Part shown: positions 46,201 to 56,959 of the stretch, one piece after another
How positions within the stretch are numbered: position 1 is the stretch's first letter
Layout of the letters: each line of letters starts with the position of its first letter
Assembly: GCA_963556145.1 (NCBI GenBank)
Contig: OY744468.1
Span: 1,736,001-1,800,000, forward strand
Reading direction: 5' to 3'
Length of the DNA: 64,000 nucleotides
From: Hygrocybe punicea
Lineage: Eukaryota > Basidiomycota > Agaricomycetes > Agaricales > Hygrophoraceae
Translations under genes and position numbers: made by a program
Notes under the pieces: model-generated
The model's input: only the letters and a program-made list of their open reading frames with translations
Databases searched by the model: none
Told to the model about the DNA's origin: nothing

Positions 46201-46788
46201 GTCCGTATTGAACTGCCCTTTCTCAGATTCGTTCCAGGTGAAAGCGGCTTCTTGCATTTTGATGATATGGTGGCCAAGTTTTTCTTCCTCAGGCCAAAGG
46301 AATCCATCCGGGTTCATCAGCATCACGTCATGTCGTTCCTGGGTATAGCGGGTGCCGGGTGTAAAGTTGGGCGGGTGAGTCGGGAGCGTGGGTAAATTGG
46401 CTAGCGGGTCGCCAGTGATCTCACGTATGATACGGTATTCGTTGGGGAGAGTGGTAGAAATTGGGCGGATACGATCGGCTACCTTCTTATACTTTTTCTT
46501 GGTAACGACTCCTTTTAGGTCCCTGGTAGGGGGGGTGGTATACGAGATATAAGTAGCGTGTTCAGTAGAGGCTTTGTTACAAATATGTGAAGACGAAATA
46601 GGTGACGCGGGAGCGGAGACGGAACAAGACGAAGGAAGGGTATCGGTAGTACATAGCTGATTTTGTACATCGGTCAACAATGAAATGTACTGGGCGGCAG
46701 TCTGAGGCTGAGACAAAGAGAAATCTAAATCGATAGAAAAACATAAGTCCTCTTCTAGGGGAAACGGCAAAAGGGAAGCATAGTTCAT
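43222..46788 (-). pseudogene. Gypsy pol: reverse transcriptase, RNase H, integrase
   Basis: One frame from 46788 to TAA at 43222. It has an RT N-terminal part (LRLVHDLQSLNTVTIRD), a palm with VPYMDDIPVKG (about residue 362, the catalytic YMDD), and RNase H with ILAIDSSVLGVGFVLMQ (about residue 530). An HHCC finger (HDSLGHKGIF, CHQCQ) and an integrase core with VTDNGKPF and GPIERRH follow. The C-terminal part contains RIEMSLDRKAKLWYFGPM. In-frame TGAs lie at 45903-45901 (GGHS*YASFD), 43515-43513 (LV*NSR) and 43383-43381 (RS*FAAF). The last two fall where arginine is expected. Three stops make the copy non-functional, although the domains are otherwise complete. It follows gag after 83 bp in another frame. 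Confidence 0.9.
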
Positions 46789-46871
46789 GGTATAGGTGTG
46801 GTCACTTTCAAGTGGCGGCTTCTCATCTCCCGGTGCGTCCTTCCCGAGAGGTATCTCCAGGTCCTCGACTT

Positions 46872-49064
46872 CTAAAAATCCGGCTTTCCGGTGTCGGACC
46901 GCTCTCGTCGGTTCTTTTGGTTGTGCTCGATGGTGGGCAAGGTGACGACGGCGCCGGTGTTTGGATCCGTGATCGTGACTTGTTGTTCTCCATTTTTATA
47001 ATCCTTTGTAAGGGCTTCGGAAAGCGTGAAGAACGGGCGGCCGATGAGGATCTCGTAGGGGGCGTCGTCGACGACTTGGACTTGGAGGAAAAGATTGACG
47101 TCGCCAAAAGTGAATTTTAGGTTGGTGATCCGGCCGAGGGTGTCGTTGTCGCTTTTATTTGCCGACTGCATCCGCATCTTCATATTTTGGAGGCCGTAAC
47201 CAAGTTTCTCCCAAATATCGCGTCGCATGCTGATGATCATGGAACCGTTGTCGAGGACGCACTCGAATACGAATTTTCCGTTGATGAGCGGGTAGACCGC
47301 ACGGAGAGGGACTGAGTCACGGCCGACGACGAGCGGGACGTTTTCCTGACAGTGTTGACAGGCACGAGTGGGGATTTCGGGTGCGTGAAAATGGAAGACC
47401 TTGACATTGTTACTCTCGGCGGTGACCTTTTTCGACGTAGTGAGGTCCTTCATGTGATGGCGGGCGTCGGACGACATGGCTAAAAGTTCTCGTTGTGAAA
47501 TGCAGACTTGAGAATCGAGCGCGCGGTCAATGACGGATTTGGCGATACCGGGATCTTCGATGGGGGCTTGGTAGCGGTATTGGGGGTGTGATGCGGGAAG
47601 GTTCTGGGGAGTGCGCGGCACGAAGGCAGTCGGCTCGGTTGGCCGCGTGTTCGAAGGTGGAACGATGGTGATCGGGTGCTCGTTGACAGGTCTGGTAGAC
47701 GTTTTCTCGGCGGGTTTTGCGGCGGGGACGGACGTGGAAGTGGCGGGCGGATTGGGATACATCTCTCTAGACTTGCCTTTCGCCTTCGATGGGATTTCTA
47801 CACCGTCGAATCTAACCCGTTTACGAAGCCGCTGCACTTTGGCTTCCAGAACCATAATTTGTTCGTTGTCGTCGTCGATGTCGGACGTCGTGGACTGAAA
47901 GATGTCGGCGTACTCGGTGGTGACCTCTGGTTCGTAGGTGGGTACTTCGACGGCGGAGACGAAGTTAGCTTTGACATGAGGCGGCAGGTCGCGTTGGAAC
48001 GGTTCTGTGGGGTTGCGGGCAGGAGGAGCGTGGTTGCCGGGGTTCTGTGCGTCCCACGCGTCGAAGCATTCCCTCATATTTTTGCCGACGATAGCCTTTG
48101 GAAGATACATTCCGTTAGGCAACATGATGCGGCCGTGCTCGTTCTTGCGGCATATTCTGTCTCGAGTGTACTGCTCGCAGATGGGACAATCGCGTATACG
48201 ATGGAACGGGTCGTCGCAAAAGAGGCAGTTGAAGTTGGTGAAACCCTGTCCCGCGGTGGTCGGCTCAGCCCTATTTGCACACGGCTTTGGGGGGTTGTTG
48301 CGTTCGGTGAGGGCTTGCGTGAGGACAGCGAGTTGTTGCGAAACGAGACGAAATAGGTCGGATACGTTAGGTTCGACCGGTTCCGCTTTAGGAATGACCG
48401 GGTCATAGCGAGCGGGTGGCAGGTAGTGGGTGGCGGATTCCATTGGAGTCGAGTACCGGATGGCGGCAGGCGACGTTGACGATAGATGAGAGACGGTGGA
48501 CGGTTCGGCCGTGGTTCCGGCCAGCAGGAAGTGGGCGCAATTGTGGAAGTCCTGGAAGTCGTAAGGGTCGCTATGGAAATGGTTCAGTTTTTGGTACTGC
48601 AGACGGGTTTTGATGTCCTTTTTAAGCTTGACATGGAAGCCGTTCTCGTACGCGATGTTGCGTTCTCGGGGAGAGATCCGACCCTTGTCTAGAAGAAACC
48701 CTGAGATCCGGATGAACTCGCGGTAATATTCGCCAAGTTCAGCATGGGTACGGATACCATAAGCGGTTTGGGTGTGCGTAAGACGGTCGAGATCCGCCAT
48801 AGTGTACCGGTGATCGTCTTCCGTGCCCGGGTATAGCACAAGTACGCTCCTTTTGAATGCGGCATAATCGACGCCGGTCATGCTAGGTAAACTTGCCCAA
48901 AGCTCGTAGTCGCTAAGCGACGCGTAGCGCAGACTATGCTTGATGCGTCCTGCGTCGTCGAGAGCGGCATCGGCAGCAAGTATCTCGACTTCTTCGAAGA
49001 AGCGGTTTAAATTGAGCGGGTTCCCGTCGAAGGTCGGGGCCGTGGAGTGACCGCGAGCGGGCAT
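46872..49064 (-). CDS. Gypsy gag with zinc knuckle and aspartic protease
   Basis: A 730-residue open frame. The N-terminal capsid region (MPARGHSTAPTFDG, FFEEVEILA) resembles basidiomycete Gypsy gags. A CCHC knuckle (CLFCDDPFHRIRDC) lies near residues 280-293. A retropepsin-like segment with FECVLDNGSMI lies near residue 604, where DNG replaces the usual D(S/T)G. It builds the virus-like particle and processes the polyprotein in the cytoplasm. Upstream, the same frame reads back through a TGA (49070-49068) into a Ser/Thr/Pro-rich stretch reaching about 49600, so the original protein may have been longer. Fungal host context; retrotransposon, not an infectious virus. Confidence 0.85.
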   Translation of the reverse strand: MPARGHSTAPTFDGNPLNLNRFFEEVEILAADAALDDAGRIKHSLRYASLSDYELWASLPSMTGVDYAAFKRSVLVLYPGTEDDHRYTMADLDRLTHTQTAYGIRTHAELGEYYREFIRISGFLLDKGRISPRERNIAYENGFHVKLKKDIKTRLQYQKLNHFHSDPYDFQDFHNCAHFLLAGTTAEPSTVSHLSSTSPAAIRYSTPMESATHYLPPARYDPVIPKAEPVEPNVSDLFRLVSQQLAVLTQALTERNNPPKPCANRAEPTTAGQGFTNFNCLFCDDPFHRIRDCPICEQYTRDRICRKNEHGRIMLPNGMYLPKAIVGKNMRECFDAWDAQNPGNHAPPARNPTEPFQRDLPPHVKANFVSAVEVPTYEPEVTTEYADIFQSTTSDIDDDNEQIMVLEAKVQRLRKRVRFDGVEIPSKAKGKSREMYPNPPATSTSVPAAKPAEKTSTRPVNEHPITIVPPSNTRPTEPTAFVPRTPQNLPASHPQYRYQAPIEDPGIAKSVIDRALDSQVCISQRELLAMSSDARHHMKDLTTSKKVTAESNNVKVFHFHAPEIPTRACQHCQENVPLVVGRDSVPLRAVYPLINGKFVFECVLDNGSMIISMRRDIWEKLGYGLQNMKMRMQSANKSDNDTLGRITNLKFTFGDVNLFLQVQVVDDAPYEILIGRPFFTLSEALTKDYKNGEQQVTITDPNTGAVVTLPTIEHNQKNRRERSDTGKPDF

Positions 49065-49631
49065 TTGTCATGGAGTAACATGGGGAGCGGTAACGTGGGG
49101 AGCGGTCGAAGATCCAGAGGTCGAAGTCATTGTGGGTGGAAGGAGCTGAGATGTCGATGAAGCGGTTGTCGGGTGTACGATGAGCGGGTCGGGTAACGTG
49201 GGCGATGACGGCGTGGATGAAGACAAAGACGGGGACGATGACGATGACGGAGTTTTCGATGTCGAGAGCGAAGACGTGGACGGGGGTTCTAACGAGGTCG
49301 AAGTCGGGGACGTAGGCGATGCGGGTGTCGAACTGAGATCGGATGAGTCGGGTGTAATGGTAATTATCGGTATATCGACCGATTCGAGACTGTCGGATGA
49401 AAGATATAGGGGGGTGTTTGACCCTGAGACGAGCGGGAGATTGTTATGTCGAGCAAGGTGGTCGGGTACTAGCTGGAAGAAGTCGTTGTCGATTGTCGGG
49501 TCGAAGGCGGCTAAAGAGAGTTCTTGTTGAAGAGTTCTTCGAGGAAGATCTTGAAGACGACGGTCAGAGGGAGGGATACGGGAAGAGGAAGCTATGGTGG
49601 TGCTAGACTACTCCTCGTGGTGGGCTCCAGA

Positions 49632-50295
49632 TGTAAAGGCGAGGTCAGGGTGGCTGCGGAATAATAATCCTAAGCCTGTGGGGTCAGCGTAGAAGTGACT
49701 AGGAATAGTCTAACAAGCTTCAGTAAGATAATAGGATATAAATGGTAAGAAGCTGCCGAGTAAACTACTGAAATCTATCGAGACCGGTCGAAGCCGACGA
49801 AGCCGACGATGTCGGGTACGGCGGGTTGGGTGTCGGGTGACGATGGACGTAGAGATAAAGGCGGTAGAACAACGGGGAGAGCGTCGAGGAATCCGACGAG
49901 TAATGTGTGCGATGGATTTTACTGAGAGACTAATTCTCAGAGAGAGGAAACGGGGGAACTGGTTTCTTATTTTGAGACGGCGCTTGGGCACCGTTTTTAT
50001 ACTACAAATTTCTGTACCTAGATTCGGACGAGAGTCCTCGGCCGATGAGAGGAAACAAAGGAGAATAAAAATGGGGAAGTAGGAAGAGCGTTGCGAGGCG
50101 ACGATGACAGGGAAAATGGGTGGAAGATATAAAAACCGTAAAAGATGCAATATACTTTACTATATCCCCATAAGGGAGACGCTAGGCGTGAATAAGGCAA
50201 GTCCGATGTCGGGATCCCAGTCCGATGAGATCTATCTTTGATATTTGAAGTTCCGTGAGTTTAAGAGATAGACCGACCAGGTACGTGAGCGGCCG
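49632..50295 (-). repeat. Gypsy 5' LTR (664 bp)
   Basis: Direct repeat of 40666-41330. On the minus strand a TATAAAA box lies at 50001-49995, the likely promoter of gag-pol. Confidence 0.9.
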
Positions 50296-50470
50296 AATGG
50301 TAGCAGCAGCTGTGGGGGTGGGAACGGCAGCGGCAGCAACAGAACAGGTGGGGGCCAATGGCAACAGCAAGGGGAACAGCAGCCACGGCAATGGAACCAG
50401 CAGTGACAATGGCAATGGCAAGGGGAGCAACTGCAGCGGCAATGGCATCAATGGCACACCAGCATATCGC
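50296..50470. repeat. Short GGCAAT/GGCAGC triplet-rich tract
   Basis: AACGGCAGCGGCAGCAACA and GGCAATGGCAAGG words, like the other low-complexity loci in the window. It is probably the remainder of such a locus cut by the Gypsy insertion. Confidence 0.6.
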
Positions 50471-50539
50471 GTTTTTCTATACTTTGAAATTTTGAAGGAG
50501 AATTACACAAAAACAACCTTTGTATAAATAACATTACAA

Positions 50540-50928
50540 TAATCTACTAAAGTCCCAAATACAAGAAAGCACAGTATGGGCCCTTGTAGCCCTTGAAAAA
50601 TAGAACAACTTTCTCTCCACAATCATGTCAATCCAAGCATTTCTTGTAAAGATATTCATTGTACAAGTTGCAATGACTCAAATAAACAATTCACCTATAA
50701 CTTTTTATATAACACATATTTTGAAATTGTAAATAGAGGGAAAGATGGCCCTTAGAACATAGACAAACTATCCCTCTCAGACTATGTAATTTGGTGCAGT
50801 ATTTCACAAGTTATCATTTTACTAGGACCTCCTTCTTTAAAAGATTTGTTTTTCAAAATGTCATTATATATGAAAATAGCAATAAAATCATAAACTAAAC
50901 ACCGTTGCGAAGCACGGGTACCAACTAG
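50540..50928 (+). mobile_element. Putative non-autonomous Helitron, 3' end at CTAG
   Basis: The right end has the hairpin CCGTTGCGAAGCACGGG (50902-50918), then TACCAA and CTAG (50925-50928) followed by T. This is the canonical Helitron 3' signature. A possible 5' end is TCTACTAAAG preceded by A near 50540, but this is not certain. There is no coding sequence. Confidence 0.55.
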
Positions 50929-51371
50929 TACAGAATTGAATGCTATATGGATCGCAGGATGTGACATCGTGACGTCCGCCGGTGACCCTCTACTTGATGT
51001 AGGTCAACATGGGAATGACAGCATAGCATAGGACAGCATAGCATCTGCTCGGCTTCGGCTAACGGTTTCGGACCGAGCTATGGCCATGGCAACCGGCTGT
51101 TCACCTTCGAGACTTGCTGTTTCCGTGGAAATAGAAATTTACGTCTTCATCCAAATTTCACCATTTCGAAATTACTCACTTTCCAATTCGGTTTGGATAC
51201 AAGTATGATACGGCACCCTCGAATTCCTCAGAGCTGGTCTCCCACACAAACGCAACTCACTTCTGAGACACGATACTCACGACAACCCGACGAACCCTCC
51301 GACGACACTCAGTGACGACACTCAGTGACGACAACCTCACGAACCCTCTCAGATCTCTTTCCATCTGAACC
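50929..51371 (+). promoter_or_regulatory. Upstream region of the secreted-protein gene
   Basis: 442 bp between the Helitron end and the ATG. It holds short direct repeats (GACAGCATAGCATA; CACTCAGTGACGACA about 51308-51335). No clear TATA box. Confidence 0.35.
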
Positions 51372-53501
51372 ATGCGTTCCACTTCGCTCTTCGCGGTCCT
51401 CGCCGTTGCCTTCACTTCGGTGACGCTCATAGTCTCTGCTCCCATCCCGGTAAGCAGCTATCCGTTCCGCAGCTGGCAGAATCCTTTCAGACTGATCTTC
51501 ATTCCCATGCCGTGCAGGTTAAAGACAGCCAGATCGTTCACTACTTGCGAAGGAGGTACGTCCCTTCAACATCTAGACCTATCCCACATGCACGTTCTGA
51601 CAATACAACAGCATCCCACCCTTGACGAAGAGATCAATCCTGTATGAGCTGGATGTAAGCAGCATGTATTCCTGCATATAAAACCCAGAGCTCAATCCCA
51701 CCTACTTCCCTTGCAGAGGAGATCATCCCCGCTGATGGTAACGTTCACACTACAAGACTCAAATGTTTCCTCTCACGTTTTCCTTTGCAGACACGAGCGG
51801 ACGCTGGTCCCTCTAGATCTCCAATCAAGCCTAGTTTACGCGCCGCAGATTCTGTCCGTGTCGAGCGGCCGACGGATAGGACGGTTAGTTTCCGAGACTA
51901 TGTTTCTGAGATAACGGTCTCGTCTACTCCTAATGTCCCCCCTACATCGCCTGGGGTCTCAGATGTTGGTACCACTGATACGTCGCAGGAGAGGGGGGCA
52001 TCTTCCTCCACATCTAGATCACGGCGTACCACTCATAGGCCCCTCAAAACCCCCCCTGCGTCGGAGAAGAGGAGCGCATCGTTACGGCATCAGAAACCAG
52101 GTGCCGCTGTCACCCCTGTGGGCTCAGGTGTTGGTACCACCTATACGCGCCCCCGAAAGTCCCGTGCGTCGCAGGAGGAGGGGGCATCTTCCTCATCACG
52201 GCCTACCACTCATAGGCCCTCCGAAACCTCCCCTGCGTCGGGGGAAGCATCGTCACCGCCTGAGGAGCCAGGTGCCGCTGCCACCCCTGATACACGCCCC
52301 CAAAAGTCTCGTACGTTGGGGCGGAGGCCATCTACATCACGGACCACTATCACCTCCCAGAGCTCAGGTGTTGGTACCACTCATAGGCCCTCCGAAATCT
52401 CCCCTGCGTCGGGGGAGAGGGGAGCATCGTCATGGACTGAGGACGCAGGTGCTGCTGCCACCCCTGTGGGCCCAGAGGTTCCAAAGTCTCGTGCGCCGGG
52501 GGGGAGGGCATCTGCATTACGGGCCACTATCACCCCCCACGGTCTAAGTGTTGGTACCACTCATAGGCCCTCAATCTCCCTTGCGTCGGGGGGAGCGTCG
52601 TCACGGCCTGAGGAGCAAGGTGCCGCTGCCACCCCTGTGGGCTCAGAGGTTCCAAAGTCTCGTGCGCCGGGGGGGAGGGCACGGGCCACTATCACCCCCC
52701 ACGGTCTAAGTGTTGGTACCACTCATAGGCCCTCAATCTCCCTTGCGTCGGGGGGAGCGTCGTCACGGCCTGAGGAGCAAGGTGCCGCTGCCACCCCTGT
52801 GGGCTCAGAGGTTCCAAAGTCTCGTGCGCCGGGGGGGAGGGCACGGGCCACTATCACCCCCCACGGTCTAAGTGTTGGTACCACTCATAGGCCCTCAATC
52901 TCCCTTGCGTCGGGGGGAGCGTCGTCACGGCCTGAGGAGCAAGGTGCCGCTGCCACCCCTGTGGGCTCAGAGGTTCCAAAGTCTCGTGCGCCGGGGGGGA
53001 GGGCACGGGCCACTATCACCCCCCACGGTCTAAGTGTTGGTACCACTCATAGGCCCTCAATCTCCCTTGCGTCGGGGGGAGCGTCGTCACGGCCTGAGGA
53101 GCAAGGTACCGCTGCCACCCCTGTGGGCTTAGATGTTGGTACGACCCCTCGTGCGTCGCGGGGGGGGGGGGCATCTACATCACGGGCCACATCTACATCA
53201 CTATCACCGCCCAGAGCTCAGGTGTTGGTACCACTCTTAGGGCCTCCAAAATCTCCCTTGCGTCAGGGGAGAGGGGAGCATCGTCACGGCTTGTAGATGT
53301 TGGTAAGACCTATACGCGCCCCCCAAAGTCTCGTGCGTCGGGGGGGGGGGAGGGCATATACATTCGCTGCCACCGCCCAGGGCTCCGCGGAATACTCCCC
53401 TCCGTACCCACGTCCCGTCGACCGTTTGAGATCAATGTCACCACTTCTGACTCCCCCTCTGCATCTACGCCACAGAATGAGGGCTCTACTCAGACCTCAA
53501 G
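51372..53501 (+). pseudogene. Secreted Ser/Thr/Pro-rich tandem-repeat protein, 3' end split by a transposon
   Basis: Exons 51372-51449, 51518-51555, 51612-51654, 51717-51737 and 51791 onward join in frame through GT..AG introns of 53-68 nt. Residues 1-23 (MRSTSLFAVLAVAF and following, ending VSA) form a signal peptide. Dibasic sites (YLRR, LTKR, LDRR) suggest Kex2 cleavage. The rest is low-complexity with THRPS, ASGGASSRPEE and GRARATITPH motifs, including 54-residue units encoded by 162-bp tandem copies. G runs near 53160 and 53340 and a TAG at 53294 cause frame slips. Near the end the frame with SPSASTPQNEG runs into the left end of the 5970-bp transposon. The sequence after the right end (59479 onward) should be the original 3' end. 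I do not recognise it. It resembles fast-evolving secreted or cell-wall proteins of fungi. Confidence 0.7.
52541..53130 (+). repeat. 162-bp tandem repeats in the secreted-protein gene
   Basis: The word GGTCTAAGTGTTGGTACCAC starts at 52541, 52703, 52865 and 53027, exactly 162 bp apart. The first three units are almost identical and the fourth diverges after about 90 bp. 162 is a multiple of three, so copy number can change without loss of frame. Confidence 0.95.
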
Positions 53502-53622
53502 CCCAGTGAAAAGTCGATGTTTTAGATAAGATTTTAATAATTTATTTTACACTATGTCGTCTGTAAAAGGTTATGATCGATTAATAATAAAGCCAATGTG
53601 TTCAAGTTCGTGATCTCTAACC

Positions 53623-56600
53623 ATGCCACCTTGTCCCCGAGAGCATGCCTCTAGAGCAACATTCCGTCGATACTACCAAGCAACTACAGATGCGGCCTTG
53701 GCAGAATTTCTGACCTCCCGTGGTCCTCGCCAGCCTTTGCCACCTGCCGATTCTACACAAGAGATCTGATATGCAGTCAGGTGCAGGGAACTCAGGAGAT
53801 CATGATGTTGATACCCCGGAAGACCGGGAGACAAGGAGGAATGTCAGGCCACGGTTGGAGCCTGAGGCTGTTGTAGGGCTTGATGTTGATCAGGTTCGTT
53901 TTCCATATTTCTATGGTTGTGTGTATTCCTCAAAAGAATACCAGGATATCGAGCCCTTGCCGGAAAATCAGGATATTGGGCATTTGCTGAGTGATCTGGT
54001 GGAAGCCAATGATGAGATAGATCGCGATGTTGATGCCGATGGACTCGAACTCTCTGACAATGATGCCGTTGACGAAAATCCACCACCCCAGGCTGTTGAA
54101 CAACCTGCCGACCCCTTTGTATCACTGGGAACTCACTCAACCATTGAGAACATTCAAATCACTGCTGAATTTATCAATTCCCTCAGACATGCGACACTTG
54201 ACGCCAGCAATATGAAACTGGAAGCTATCGAATACCTCCGTGAGGTGTCACCAGATCTCCCATTCGATGTAGAAGACCCCGACTTTCTCTTCTCATTACA
54301 GACATTTCTTTCTGTAACAAATGCTTCACAAGAGACGTATCACTCAATCCGAGCAGCAGCCATGGCTCGGCATCCTGAAGATGGTTTTTCTCATTTGATC
54401 AGATGAAGAGACGTGTCGAGATGATTAGTGGTGTCTCTCCAATTGTTCACGACATGTGTGTCGATTCCTGTGCTGCCTTCACAGGGCCATTCAGCAAGCT
54501 CAATGCTTGCCCCTTCTGCTCGGAGGATCGTTATCATACAAACATACAAACCCGAGCTGGTGAACGAGTTCCGCGACGACAATTTCATACCATACCAATT
54601 GGACCTGTCATCCAAGCACTCTACCGCTCACCAAAGACTGCCATCATGATGCAATATCGTTCTCAGGAAATGAGACGGATACTTGACTATCTTGATACCC
54701 ATGGAGGCAGACTGGACATGTACAATGATACATATTGTGGCCAAGAATATTTGGATGCCGTTCGCAGTGGCAAGATCAAAGACGACGACATTGTGTTACA
54801 ATTGTCATTTGATTCAGCTCAGTTGTACCGAGACAAGTCATCCGACTGTTGGATCTACGTTTTTATCATCCACAACCTCTCTCCCTTATTTTGATACCTT
54901 AAAACTTATGTCGCCCCGGGTGGATTTGCTGGAGGTCCCAACAAGCCGAAGCACTCAGATTCTTTCATGTGGCCTGGCCTTTACCATATTTCTGCTCTCC
55001 AGAAAGAAGGCCTGCGCATCTGGAATGCTGCGACCAACTCACATGTTGTGAAAGCGATCCCTTTCCTTGGCTTCAACACTGCCGATGGTGTGGCCATGGC
55101 CGAAATGACGGGAATGGTTGGACATCAGGGGAAACATGGTTGTCATATGTATTGTGGTATTCCCGGCCATCGTCCACCCAATGACAACCATTACTACCCC
55201 GCCATGCTCAAGCCAGTCAATTATACTGTCAAAGGAGGCACACACGATGATGTTACGTTTCAAAAACTCCACAATTTTCGCTGGAACATTACTCAATGAT
55301 ATAACAATAACCTTGCAGAACTAGTTGCTGCTCCGAACCCCACTCGTTTCAAAGCCATTCACCTTAAAACTGGTCTCACAAAACCGACAATTCTCAGTGG
55401 CCTCATGGAGGAACACATTCTCGGTGTTCCGAAGATGAATCTCCTTGACATCATGCATCTCGTCACTCTCAATGATCCTGATCTCATGATAGGACTTTGG
55501 CGCGGAACTATCAAATGTTACCTGCCTGATACGAAGGCGACCTGGGATTGGGCTGTTTTGAAAGGTGCTGTATGGGATGCGCATGGTCAGACTGTTGCAT
55601 TGGCGACATCATTCATCCCTTCGTCCTTTGATCGTGCTCCACGAAATCCGGCAGACAAGATCAACTCAGGCTACAAGGCCTGGGAGTTCCTTCTCTATAT
55701 ATTCGGTCTCGGACCAGCATTGTTCCACTCCATTTTACCTGAAAAGTATTGGCGCAACTACTGCAAACTTGTACGTACGTGGTGTCCATCTTCTGCAACA
55801 ACGGTCGATCTCAGCTGCGCAATTGACAGAAGGAACAATGATGCTGTGCAAATTCGTGAGGGAGTTTGAAGAATTGTATTATCAGAGGCGACCTGAACAC
55901 CTTCATTTTGTCCAGCACAGCATACACCTCCTGACACATATGGGTCCAGAAACAGTCCGCATTGGGCCTATGGCCTGCTATGCACAATGGACGATGGAGA
56001 CAATGATCGGCAATCTTGGACAAGAAATACGACAGGACCGCGATCCTTATGCAAACATATCACAACGTGGCATTCTGCGTGCGCAACTCAATTCAATGCG
56101 TGCCATAATACCAAACATCAATCTTCGAACAAAAGACAAGCTTCCTCGAGGTGCAGTTGATCTTGGAGGAGGCTATCCATTGTTGCGGGCATGCCAGAAG
56201 ACACCCACTGATGTGACTGAAGTTGAGTCAGATCCAATTCTCCGCTACTGGACGAACAAAGGTTGGGAAAACCAGGATGGCTGGACAAGGACAGTTAAAC
56301 GGTGGGCACGCCTATCCCTTCCGAATGGACAAATAGCCAGATCACTCTGGTACGAGTCTTGGTCTAAAAGGAATCTTCAAAGGACTCGCAATGTCAAGGT
56401 GTGTTCACTATTATTTTGCTCAAACTTTCTCTCACTTGTTTCTAGATTCGTATTCAAGGCAATAGCAAATCTGAGTTTGCTGAAGTGCAATACTTTTTCC
56501 ATCTTCGCTTTGGACCTGATGAGATCTATTCACTTGCTCTTGTCTCTCTCTTCTCTGACCCGGATCTCAAACTTCTCAAACTCTCGGAACAGACGGTTTA

Positions 56601-56838
56601 TGCGTGTAGCTACCAAAGTGATCAAGCATTGCAAGTCATCGACATCAAAGTCATCGACTCTGTTGTGGCGTTTTTCCCTTTCTACAAGGTGACACTGGAA
56701 GGCAGGATTGAGGTACCGGATGCTGAATATGTTCTTGTCGAGAAGCCAGGGTTAGATATTGCTACATTGCTAGGTCAGGAAGACGAAGAGGATTTTGACA
56801 AGCATGAGGAGGATGATGACGACGATTTGTATGCTTAG
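53623..56838 (+). pseudogene. Tnp2-family (CACTA) transposase, broken
   Basis: The first ATG (53623) gives MPPCPREHASRATFRRYY, with a frame change near 53720. From 53720 an acidic N-terminal region runs to 54400. After a frame slip the conserved part begins: MISGVSPIVHDMCVDSC, ACPFC, QFHTIPIGPVIQALYRSP, LQLSFDSAQLYRDKSSDCW. It continues with PGLYHISALQKEGLRIW, NLLDIMHLVTL-like, GIPGHRPPN, YKAWEFLLYIFGLGP, YYQRRPEHLHFVQHSIH and ARLSLPNGQIARSLW. An intron at 56399-56445 (47 nt) precedes the last part, QYFFHLRFGPDEIYS, and an acidic tail. These are the hallmarks of the fungal Tnp2 family. Breaks: slip near 54400, TGA 54892-54894, TGA 55297-55299, and an ACGT duplication near 55770 that shifts frame. 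It cannot make a full protein. Confidence 0.9.
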
Positions 56839-56959
56839 TTGACACCGTGTACTTCAAATATTATAATCTACGATGACGTTGCTGTGTCGCATCTCAATTT
56901 TTCATATAAACCAATACCTCTTCTTGTCCCCAATCTTCACGCATCCCCCAGACCCAGAC

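Larger units (their letters stand above)
40666..50295 (-). mobile_element. Ty3/Gypsy LTR retrotransposon (9.6 kb) with an extra antisense gene
   Basis: Direct repeats 40666-41330 and 49632-50295 start TGTAAAGGCGAGGTC and end GAGCGGCCG on the plus strand. Gag and pol lie on the minus strand between them, so the right copy is the 5' LTR. Just inside it, on the minus strand, lies TGGAGCCCACCACGAGG, a plausible primer-binding site two bases from the LTR end. An extra spliced gene lies on the plus strand between the end of pol and the 3' LTR. The LTRs differ at several percent of sites, so the insertion is not recent. I see no matching target duplication (GACGC against AATGG), so the ends may have been altered by recombination. 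Confidence 0.9.

Noticed and set aside
47676..48408. Plus-strand frames over gag (up to 226 residues)
   Set aside because: Antisense shadows of the 730-residue gag. No introns, motifs or start context, in contrast to the true antisense gene at 41622-43017.
51933..52547. 204-residue Pro/Leu/Arg-rich frame
   Set aside because: It is the alternative frame of the secreted repeat-protein gene. The frame that joins to the signal-peptide exons is preferred.
52541..53130. CRISPR-like array
   Set aside because: The units are 162 bp and contiguous, with no spacers, inside a eukaryotic gene.
55565..56692. A 375-residue frame taken as a whole protein
   Set aside because: Its middle part is the conserved Tnp2 segment, but its start is out of frame before the ACGT duplication and its end (after 56399) reads through an intron in the wrong frame.
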